Origin: Hybos culiciformis
Taxonomy: Eukaryota; Arthropoda; Insecta; Diptera; Hybotidae
NCBI GenBank assembly: GCA_964007475.1
Contig: OZ023273.1
Span: 141,147,308 to 141,211,307, forward strand
Reading direction: 5' to 3'
DNA: 64,000 bases
Shown here: positions 11,741 through 23,700 of the stretch, piece after piece
How positions within the stretch are numbered: the first letter of the stretch is position 1
How the letters are laid out: every line of letters begins with the position of its first letter
The notes under the pieces: model-generated
The model's input: only the letters and a program-made list of their open reading frames with translations
What the model was told of the DNA's origin: nothing
Database searches by the model: none
Made by a program: the position numbers and the translations under genes

Positions 11741-14700
11741 TTAAATTGCTAAGCTCAACAAAATTGCAGTTCCTCTTTTTATCCAGAAATCAGGATTTTC
11801 TGAGCCAGCTTTCAAATCGACAGCAATAATAAATGATCCTGATCTTTCTGGAAAGTAATAAGATGGACATTGATACACTCCACGAGATCTCTTTTTCGCA
11901 AGTTCAATAGGATTAAAGTGAATAACTGGCATTGCAGTAATCAGTTCCATTGGCTTAGGCTCCATCAGACATTGATTTCTTCTATTCCAACCAGCGCCTT
12001 CCAGATACAGACCGCGAACGAAAACACCACTTTCAGGAATCATTTTCGAAACAGATCTATCATCTTCAACAAACACGATAAATTCCCATGCCAGCTCATC
12101 GATAGGTGTTTGTGTCGCGCGAGCAGATGTTTGAAGTACAGCTGTAAGAAAACCTGTGGGAAATGTATAGGCTGATAACCAAAACAATGACGGTGGAATT
12201 AATGTTTTAGCCCAGTCATTGAAATGATCAATTCTAAAGATTAAATCTCGAGCCCATGATGCTAATGGTTTAAGGGAACGATAACCTAAAATAAATAATA
12301 AAACATATTCAAGAATGAAATTAGCACCTCAGACGGACTATAGGTCATCATTAACAACCATTTCATGGTTTTATATAAAAAAAATTGTTTTGTTTACCTA
12401 CTTCGTAACTATGATATGCATGTTTGCTAACCTATAGTCTGTCTGAGGTGTAAGTCAAAAATTAATTTATTTTTTTACTTTTAAGCCAAATTGCTGGAAC
12501 TCTTCCGTCATTTACAGCATTAAAAATGTCATCTAGTTCTGAACTCATTACAATCAAACCTTTAATCCCTTTCTGCAAGTCTCTTATAAAAAGCTTTATA
12601 TTTCGTAAAAGCGCGTTGTATCGTTCTATTTCTTGAAGTAATACAACTTGCATTGGAGTTTTGTTTAAACCAATTACTTTAGAAGTTTGTTCGTAATCAA
12701 TTTCAGCCGGAACTTTTGCCTCAATATCTACTGCTAAACGTAATACCTTCTCTTCCTTGCTTTCTCCAACTTTTGATGTTTGCTGTACCTGTATCGAAAG
12801 CAGTATTTGGAAAACACCTCGAGTCTCGGTGATAAGAGATGCAATGTCTGCGTTGGGATGCTGACCAAATGCTTCTGGCTTATCAAAACCTGGCAATAAC
12901 TGAATATAATCAGAATACACTTGCGCATCACCATCTTGAGGTACATAATAAGTTTGTAAAGATGATAATCTAACAATAAAAACATATTTTATTATTATTT
13001 ACACTTTTTTTGTCAAATTTCTGTTGATAAATACACTCCCGGTCACTTGGATAGGGCCACCCCTTTTTTCAGTATTGTATGCGAAAATCTTGACTCTACT
13101 TGACGGCAGTTAAAATTTTAATTTCATATATAAAAACTCACCATAATTCTTACAAAGTGGATACTGGCTATGGCTGTAGCAAAAAAATTTCAAAAAAATT
13201 AAAAAAATGGAAGTTCACTTGAATAGGGCCAATTAATTTTTTATTAATTTAAGTACTTATAATTTTTAAAAAAAATACAAATTTGTTGCTTAATAATGAG
13301 TGTGACCACCATTGTTGTTGATGATCTCGAAAATTCGATTTTTTATGAAGTCATTAAACGATTTCAAATAAGTAAGGCTAATTTCGTTCCAAGCCTCCTC
13401 AACCCCCATTTTTAGTTCCGCGGGACTCTCGAATTGTCGTCCCCCTTCATAGACCTTCCTGGACAACCACCCCCAAACATTTTCAATAATGTTTGAATCA
13501 GGGGAATAAGGTGGCCACGTCATTAAATCAATATTTTGAGCCCTTGTCCATGATTGTACAACCCTAGAGTTATGGATTGGGGCGTTGTCTTGTTGAAAAA
13601 CCCAAGGTAAAGGAACGAAAAGATCGTGAATTTCTGGAAAAGCTTCTTCCAACAATTGTTTGTAGGCTGCTCCATTTAATGTAGTTGTTTTAAATCTTAT
13701 TTTAAATTGACCAAGATAACTGATGGCGCCCCATACCAAAATAACTCATGGCGCCCCATACTCCAGTTGTTCGGCTGTGATGCCTGCTCAGGATGATCTG
13801 ATTCTTTCTCAAATCAAAACTGATAACCATCAGGGCCATCCAAGTTAAACTTTTTTTCATCTGAGAAAACCACCACCTGCCTTTGTTTTTCCCAGCACAT
13901 ATAGTCTTGGGCAAAATCTCATCGTTTGGCCGTATGCTCGGGCTCTAAACAAGGTTTTTTCTTTAATTTCAACCGCCCAATATGATCGCTTCTTCTAATA
14001 ATTCTCTTAACTGTAGAAAGACTTACATTTACATTGGCTTTCGTTTTTATTTTGCTGGCTGAGAGGGCAGAATTGGAATTTGTTGACATCATTTTTTACA
14101 TCAGTAAGGTCTATTGACCACACTCTTACTTCGCCAAATTTTTCAGCAAGCCGCCTGCTCCTCAAACCACTGTCCTTATAGGCCTCAATTTTGGCTTTTT
14201 CAACCGCAGTTAAACATTTTCCACGACCCATTTCTTATAAAAAACTTTTGATTTTTGTTTCTTTTTTAATTTTTTTTAATTATATTTTGATTTCAACCAT
14301 CAACCGTAAACTTTAAGACTCGATAAATCAATAATAATAGAATTGGCCTTATTCAAGTGACCCAAAAAAATATAGAAATTTTTGCATAATTTGCAAAATA
14401 ATTGAACTATTTACCGTTCGGTAAAATATTATAAAAAAAAAATTTAGAATTTATAACGTATTTAATTAGAGCGAATTCTGCAAAAAGAACTAAAGGTCTA
14501 CGACGGAATTAGAAAAAGTTATTTGAATTGAAATCTGAAAAAAAAACTGGCCCTATTTAAGTGAACGGGAGTGTACTTATATTTCGTCTCAGTTATAACA
14601 TCTTCATTGAAAAATTGATTGATATAAGTGATTAATAATCTACGATCCCAGTCATCTGTCACGTGGCCTCCATAATTCACACCTGCAATCAAATACTTGA

Positions 14701-17700
14701 GAGCACCCCAAGGTGTGTCTTCATATTCGGTTAAATATAGCTTTAATAAGACATCTGATACTTCGTAATCAGAATCATTGAAACTGTATACAATATTCCA
14801 ACCCAATTGTAAAAATTTTTTTCTTTCCAGCAAAATTGTATGAAAGAAACATAAAGCAAATAACAATTTTTTATATTTCGTTGCATCTTTTAGTTCTTTG
14901 AAATGTTCATCGGAAATATTTTGGTATAATCGTTTCATATTGGCACGAATTCCTCGAGGAGGTTCAGTGGTCATTTTAATACCAGTCTGTAGAATAGATA
15001 TTGGAAAATCTGGATGTGGACTTGAAGATAACCACAATCGGAATTGTTTATGAATGTTCGAACTTTGCATGGTTTCAATAATTTTATCCAAAGTTGGCAT
15101 CCAACTCAAGGAAAGATGACAATTCGCCAAAAACACCCAATTACCTTCTTTGACACCTTGCATCAGCATTTTTGTAGCTATTGGTGCTTGTCCTTGTCCC
15201 AAGCTCAATGAAAACAAACGTTTTGACATTTTACTTTGTTCTGCCAAACTGATTATCGCTGCCGTAGGATCAACTCCAGGTGAAAGAACAAATATCAACG
15301 GTGTTTGTGGTAAGGATTCCTCTAAAGCTGTTCTCAAATCTAACACAGGAGGTTCAATAAATCTTTGACCCAAAACACTTGTAATAAAAGCTGATATACA
15401 AAAAGACATTCGATCTGGTCTTAAACATCGAATAAAACACATTTTTTGGAATTCCGTTAAACTGTTATTCCAATCACCAACAAGAGGTTGAGTCTCAGGA
15501 GTAGTTGTGAAGAACCATTCTAAAGTTAACAAAATAAACCCCTAAGCTTAAATAATATAATAAAAACAAATTTTCACCTTGCCATGCCCTTTGCTCACGT
15601 TCAAAAGATTCAACTATACCATGGAAACCCTGAACTCCGTCTAAGATAGTAATATTATCCCAAGCTGCTTCAGATATCCAATCTAGTAAATAGTTGATGA
15701 CAAGCTGAATAAGAAAATATATCTTTTAAAATAATTCATTACCTGGCCAAGGGTTAGGAGTTTGATTTTCCCGATCCAAAACAATGCCACCTTTTAACAA
15801 GAAGTCATACTCAATTAAATTAATTTTTCCATAACTTTCCAAAATTTTCACACACGTATGAGTAGAAAATAATAGTTTATGAGTTTCAAATAGTCCTCTG
15901 CAGGTATTTTTATAAACTGAATAGGTATGGAAATCATTAATATTTGTTATTCGTTCAGTCAAATCATAATTTTTTAAGCTCCTTTCAATTGATTGGGTAA
16001 ATAGTAAAATATATGCATTCAGAGAAAATTGATACATTGGGTCAATTTTAGCCATATCCATTAAAACAAAAAATAAAATTGCCGAACGCAAGGCTGCTGG
16101 AAGATATCCCTGCCTAGCTGCGTCAATTTCAATTTCTGTGACTTCTGCTATATTTAGAGACTCTTTAACAGCTACCGATGTAATTTTTGATTTTTGCAAT
16201 GTTACAAATAATTCTTCGTTTTCTAGAAGTGATCCCTTGGATTCATTAAGAAGTCTCAAAATTTCATTATCGAGGTCTATAAGCATTTTCCGATTTCTGG
16301 CAATCATTAAAACTAGGTTATCCTTCTGTTCTTCTAATATTGGTTTTTCTTTTCTTACTATCAGTCCCAGAAGTTGAGCTTGCAGTCCACTTTCTTTTAT
16401 CGCAAAATTCACCAGTGTAGTCTTAGATGAAATTTCAGGTGGATAATGCGGGTTACTTAACTTAGTTGTAATATAAAATCGAAATGATTCATTATATTGA
16501 ATATACTTATCATTAAATCTAATCATTTTAAGGCCACCTTGAGTAGTAAAACTTTTACTTAGAATAGGATTTATTGATGGATCTACCCATTCTGATATAT
16601 TTTGTAATAAAACAGCTTGACCAATGTAAAGAGCTTTTTCAAGATTTCGAATGTAATCTGGCTGACCAAAATCAATTACCAAGATATTATCTTTTTCTAA
16701 ATTTTTTATCCAATTGTTGCCTTGATTTTGAGGATCAATTAATAGAGGCCACCTCCGACCAGTAGAAACAATTACTCCATTTTCTATGCTAAAATCATCT
16801 GATGGCAAACCTTGAATATTCCATTCTCGAAAAGTTACAGGATCTACTAAAAATTGTGTGACTTTTATTTCATCACTATGAGGTATTTTTTTCTCTTCGA
16901 TTTGTTTTTGCCATAGTTGCATTAATTGTTCACGGTATTTTGTATCGAAAGGTCCCAAATATGAAATGAATGCTGTGCTCAAAAGACAATCACCCGGTAA
17001 ATTGGAGAAATCAACATCCAAATGTGCAACTGTGTCAATCCAGCGATCTTTTTCTCCGGCTAAGCTTTCAACCAAAATTTTTGCTCGCTCGAGTTGTACT
17101 CTAAAAGTTAGTAATAAAAAATTAAATCCGATATTATACTTTTAATATTTTTAAATTTTGTTATAATACATATCTGCATTAATGGTTTTTTGACAAACAA
17201 TAAACATTTACATACGAAAATTAAAGAACTAAAGAAAAAAAATTAAAAAGATTAAAGGGAACAGAATATTTGTTAACAATATTTAATATAATTTTTAGTA
17301 TCTTGGTTTCATGTTGGTCAAATGGATTTCCGTATTCAGATTATTACAGATGTTATTAGGTTTAAACTTAGAGAAGAAAGTAAACTTAATGATAAACTTC
17401 AGGATAAACTAATTGATAAATCGTACTTTAAAGATTCAGCTCTGTTTTCAAGACCTTCTAAAGCTTTTGTTTTCTCATTATAAAAAGCCTGCAGTTTGGC
17501 TAATTTGTTGTTTAATTCGGCCAAATTTCTTTGAGCTTCTGCAAGCATATCCTGTTTCTGTTTTAAAGAGTTCATAGTTTCGTTTAATAGTGCTTGTTTT
17601 GGAGCAAAAATCCTATAATAAAACATAAATTTAATGAATAGACGAAACTAACATTTAATTTGAATAATTACCTGAAAACTAAGGAATAATTTTCAATTGC

Positions 17701-20700
17701 CATAACCCACAACATTAACGATTTGCAAGCAGATGAGACAAGTCCCACCTTTTCTGGTTCTAGTTCAGGATTTTTCGTATATGGAGATATTTTTTTTAAC
17801 GTTTTATCGGAAACGTGATCTCTATCAAAATTTTTCAAATCATTCAGAAAGCTTTGTTCTCCAAGCATCTTTTTCGACGTCTCCCAATTGGGAGCCTTAT
17901 CTAGTAAAATCATTACAGCTTCCATGACTTTTTCAACCTTCACAGGTGGTCGACCATAAGATTTTACTTCAGATATGTCTTTCTTGCTTAATGAGTCCAA
18001 TGCTTGAATAGCTGCATCTACCATTGGCATTACTAAATCTAAATCTTTTTTTGCCTGAGCGGCCATAATTTTGCACTCAACTTCTTCCTTTGAAATAATT
18101 TCACTTTTAGCAGCAACTTCTTTCTTTTGCTCGTCTGCTTCATTAGTTTGAGCTGTAATCTCTACTATAAATTTCTCGCATTCTTCTTTCAATACGTTAA
18201 CTTTTTCCTGACCAACCTCCAACTCTTCAGACATTATAAAAACTTTTTCACGTGTTTCTTCTATTTTGGAAAGTCCACTACGAAGTTTGTTAGCGTCTGC
18301 AGCGACTTCCAATCTTTTTTTTTCCAAAATTTCTTGAAAGCCGATAACAAGCTCTAAGTAATTTGCAGGTGTTACGTAGTTCGGACGTTTTATTTCTTGT
18401 AGCATTGTTTCGCACATTTTATAAACAGACGAATGTATTATTGAAAAAACCTCAGATGTTGCTAGTCGCAATCTTATCTCAGTGGCATTCATTAAGTTTT
18501 GATCCTTTAATTCTTCCTTTTTCAAACCTACTGGTATGTAGAGTTTACAGGTTGATAAACATTTATTAGCCACTTCAAGAAGAGCGTCTTGTGGCCACAT
18601 TCTTATCCAGTTTGTTGTTGTAGCATTTATAAGAGCTGGATACTGTCTAAGAAATTTTCGAAAATTTTCTCCAATTGGACTCAAACAAAGAACAATATGA
18701 AGATTATCTCGAACTGTTTGTAAGAAGAAGCCATACATTGCTTCCGTTGTTAATTGAATTTTATTTTTTTTCGCATTTTTTTCTAGATCTGATTTTAGTT
18801 CTTCGAACTCTTCGGTTTTAAATAGATTCGCTTCACCTGTGCTCAAAATATTATTAAGGATTTCTAGAAATGAATCACTAACTACTTGTTCTCCCGTAAA
18901 AATAAATACTGTTGCCTTATTTTTGACCCCAGTTAGTTTATATAGAATTTTTAAATCTTCTCGAAATTCAGAGGTTTTATATTTTTTGGTAACTTCAATT
19001 TTAAAAATTCCTAGTTCGCATATGAAAGCTGCAATTTTAGTCAAAACCTGCCGCCCGCTTCCACCAATTCCAATGTTGAGCATATGACCCCGAGGTTGTG
19101 AAATCACACGAACTAATCGAGTTACATGTTCGACGGCCTCTCTAAAGTACACTAAATCCATTCGAGTCATTCCAGGTGTTATATTATATTCATCTTGTTG
19201 TGCCAGAATGAAATTTCTCAATTTTTCCACATCAGTGAAGTCTTCATAATAACCCATATTACTCATGAAATCACCAAACATTGGTGAAGTTTTACTAGGA
19301 CACACATTAATAAAGGTCGTATCAAAGTATTTAGCCAGTGTATCATTAACTTGATTAATAAACCACTGCTGATCTGGATCATCTATTAATCTATCAGAAA
19401 AAACACGAAAACATTCATGCACCCAAAGCCGTAGCAATGATAAGCCTGTTGTTTGATAGTCTGGGTGACAACGTAGTAAACCTTGAAATATTTTTGAAAT
19501 ATCTCTTAAATTAAAGAGGTAGTGGGATTTGGCTGGAGTAGGTAGCATTTTTAAAATAACACAACCAAAAAGGTGAACGGTGGCTTCTGTAACTTTCTTA
19601 TATAAACTCTTAATCTCAAGGGGGAAATTATTTAATCTCTGTTTCAGCATTGTACCAAAAATTCTCATAATTGTGCCTTCTGTGGGGAATGTTATATTTA
19701 TAACACTAAAACGGCTTAACGTTCTTGCAGAAATATTTTGACGTCCACCGCCTGGTGGGCCCATTGCTGCAATCAATAAAGTTTGTTTCACATAAATTCT
19801 CTGCTGTGTTCGTCGATTGTACCAAAAATTATAATCCAGCCATTGTCGAATTAGCTCTAATGGTGGTTGTGATCCATATGTGTCTTTCGCAGGCATATTA
19901 AAATCATCCATGAAGCAGATCATATTCTTTCCTCCAATTGGAACATATACAGTTTTTGTTCTCTTTTCGGTTTTATTTTCAATTGCTTCTTGTAAGCCTG
20001 CTGGGGTTGTCTGCAAAGCAAAACAACGCGGTTTAAATTTCAATTCTTTTTAATATTGACTTTTGAACTAATTTCTTAAATACCTGAGCTGAAAGATTAA
20101 TTGAAAAAATGCTATATTTATCTCTATCAACTGATTCTGTTACACTAGAAGCAGTTAATGATTTTCCAGTTCCAACACCACCAACTAACATAACCGGCCT
20201 TCCAGATTCCAATAAATGCGAAACCAAATATTCATAACGTACTGTATCAATTGTGGGAACAATAATTTTGTAAAATGGAGCCCTGTTCATTATTGTTATC
20301 ACAGTGAAAAATTAATTTTTTAAATTAAAATTATTTAAGTAGTTGTATTTAAAGCTTACATGCCGTCGTATTTCCATTCATCATTTAATTTGTCTTCCCA
20401 GGAAACATAATTTTGCTTGTCAACATCAACGTAATAATCGTATATAGTGTCTTTTACTGGAAATATACTTATAAGTTCACGTATATAAGTATCAAGCTTA
20501 GCTCTGCCACTTTCATCAACAGCTGCACAAATCGACCAGACTAAAGAAAACATAAACCACAATTGGGCCATAGTCTCTAAGACTTCCGTATTGTCCGCAC
20601 TTATTCCACTTTCTTTAGTTGCTAAACAGTCCAATAATTTGCATAAACCCATTATTAAATTCAATTCATTGCATTGGACAGTTTCTTTACAATGGCGTCT

Positions 20701-23700
20701 TTTATAATTTAGTACCTGTAGAAGTGGAGTGACATAACGTTAAAGAAGAAGTTTTAAAAAATAAAAATAAAATATAGATTAGAGAGAATTATTATACAAT
20801 ATATTGGAAAGTATTACTACCTTGTCTACAAAGTACTCGAAGTAATCGTCTAATAGTACAACATATTCTGGTGGTTTTTGGGTTTGCTTCCAAGATTTTA
20901 CAAATGGTCGCCAACCCCAGTCATTATAATCATTATAAACCATTCCGCATCTAGAAACTGTTGCGGGTGAAGCAACTGCTAAGTCTCCTACCTCAAATAG
21001 CAAAGAAACTTGTGGTGGCATTGTTATTCTTTCACTATTCACTAATGTCAACAGTTTATTATCGTCCATTACAGAGTTCATATTTTCAATCCAAACAGCA
21101 TCAACTGGCCCATCAAAAAGAATCCATTTTAAAACTGGAGACTCGTCACTGCATATTGTTCGCATTATGGAGCTAATTACCCCATCTAACCATTCCGCAG
21201 TAGCCAAATTATACGCACCATATAGTTCATCTTCGTTTAGGGCTTTGGGATTTATGGGATAGACCTGAACGTATTCCCATCCTTTAATACCCATATTTTT
21301 CAATCGATTATAAGCTCCTTGAAGTGTTTGCCAAGTTACCGACTTCGAAGTTCCTGTATCACCAATAACCATAGTAGAGTGTCGTGAGTTTTTTGTCTCA
21401 TAAACTTCTATTACTTTTTTAACCGCATTTCCAAAAACTTGGAGATTATGCAAAAGCAGCTCATTTTCAATTGCTACTTTGAATTCTTTGTAATCAATAA
21501 CTGGTACTGACACTGTAGGAAATATGTCAGACATAATACCATAGAAGAGTGGTAGATCATTGGCTGATAAGCGAGCTACATTCATGTCTTTCATCGCTAA
21601 ATATACAATTTCTTCTTCATTAGTGTCTGGTAATTGACGACGCTTTAGACCAGCATATCTCAGTAGTGCTACCATCGATCTAAGCCCAAAATCGTAATGA
21701 TATTGCTTTGACAATTGCTGCTTAGCCAATTCATATAAAGTAAATACTTTACGAGATAGACTTCTAGTATTTTGAAATCCATCACTGAACAATAAATTTT
21801 CAGCAATTATTATGTTATCAGGAACAATCATAGAAATTGGTCGAAACATTGATTTCAGGTTATCAGGTAATTCCGTTCGACCAGCGTAACCTGGATTCAT
21901 TGTTATGAATAAACCAACTGTTGATTTCAAATTAATTTCTTCACCTTCAAATACAAAACGTTTTAAACCAGCTGATAGTGCGGCCATTATTGACATTATT
22001 TGTTGCGCAACAACAGAAAGAACTTCAATATTAATTCGGTTGAATTCATCAAAACATCCCCAACATCCTGATTGAGCAAGTCCACTGAAATTTTTACCAA
22101 TACTCTTGAAATCTATACTGTCTGAGCAGTTAGTTACAATAACCCATAAACCAATTGCTTTGCCTAAATCTTTAACAGTTTCGGTTTTCCCAGTTCCAGC
22201 AGGGCCTTTAGGACTACCTCCACGATGCAAATGTACTGCAGTTGTTAAAGTTATATAACATCTGAAAATGGGAATTTGAAGGGTGTTATTGATTATCTTA
22301 TAACAATAGAATTCATCATAATTAAAATTGAAAAAATATTATTTCTGAGGTTTATAACAGTAAATAATTACCTATCTGTTAGTGGTGTTATTACTAAACG
22401 TCCTGAATTTCCAGTATACTCGTAACCATAGGTATGTTCGGTATTGGTTTGTTTAATCATACATAGCTCTGTTTCACGATCCCAATAAAACCGCAACTGT
22501 GAGAACCATTCGAAGTGATTAATGTCCTTGCAGTTGTTTTTGTACATCCTTTCAATAACATCTCTTCCATGAATTTCAATAGTGATAAGTGAATTCACTT
22601 TTAATCGTAATTGCCTTGGTAACTCCTTACGACTCATTTCTGATAATTTACCAAGTACTTTACTTTGTTTTTTCTTTAATTTCTTTAATGGCTTTTTTTC
22701 ATCAATCATTTTACACTGCATAAGACTTTTAGTACAATCTGCTGTCCATTGAATTTGTCCAGCTGTCAAACAACATTGTCCTGTTTTGTGTATTTTTATT
22801 TTAAAAAATATTTAAAAAAAATATTATGAATAAATTTAGTTAAAGAAAATATAACATTATTGAACCCAGTTATATTAAAAAAAATTTTTTTTTTTCTTTA
22901 ACTAGTTCTAGTAGATAGTAGTAATAACATAATGTAGTTAATACTTATTTTCGATTGAAGAAATATTCTCAGCATGAACATAAATACGATATTACACGAT
23001 ATATTTGAATTATATGGGAAATTACGACGGCGAATTTTAATAGGTGACGTTCGTTACTTTTTTTAAATTGAAAAGGTTAGGAACTAGATAGTTTTTTAAA
23101 TTCATGAAAAATAATTAATAAATTAATATCATAAACATGAATTAAACATAATGTATGTGATTAATTATTATTATAATTATTAATAAATAAATATGATAAA
23201 AAAATGACCTGGCCATAATTTAACCCATTTATCTCTATTTGACAAAAGCTGTCGCAAACTAACTTTTGTCAATTTTAATTTGAATCTTAAACATTGAATC
23301 ATCTTAAATTCAACCACTTGAAGCCACATTTCAGCTGGCCCATCACAATACATCGGTTCAGCAAACTCCACCATTTCGCCATCATCAGCAAACATTGCTG
23401 TAGCTTGCCAAGTCACCTTTTTAACAATAACTTTTTTCAATTCTATTTTATATAAATTGTCAAATAATTTCTTTAAATAAGTAGAAACTATTTCTGGCCT
23501 TTTGGAATTTCCAAGAATTTCTAATAAATCATCATTCGATATAAAGTAAAAGCGTGGAAATACTTGTCGCTTTGTTTCTAAATAAATTTCTAATGCTCGT
23601 TGTATTTTTTCTAAATTCTTATCCATTAAATTTAATCTATTTAATAAAAAACTTGGTGGACGAAAATGAGTTGCACCGAAAGCTGTTTGCCCTTGATACA

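Larger units (their letters stand above)
13034..14573 (-). mobile_element. 1,540-bp Tc1-like (DD34E) transposon in a dynein intron
   Basis: Ends are inverted repeats of about 26 bp with three mismatches (CACTCCCG, TCACTT, ATAGGGCCA on the left; the same blocks on the right). Both sides are flanked by TA (13032-13033 and 14574-14575), the Tc1/mariner target duplication. It carries a broken minus-strand transposase with 34 residues between the second and third catalytic acids. The outer ends look complete, so the copy could still be mobilised by an active relative. The right end lies immediately next to the dynein exon 18 splice donor. Confidence 0.93.

Noticed and set aside
15661..15720. Alternative acceptor TTATTCAG for dynein exon 17
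   Set aside because: Using it puts the join out of phase; the acceptor TTTACTAG at 15683 restores the conserved W-P-D-W sequence.
20701..20715. Apparent 1-base frameshift at the start of dynein exon 12
   Set aside because: On re-reading, the stretch has three T's at 20701-20703; with acceptor CTACAG and exon start 20715 the frame (VLNYKRRHC) is intact.
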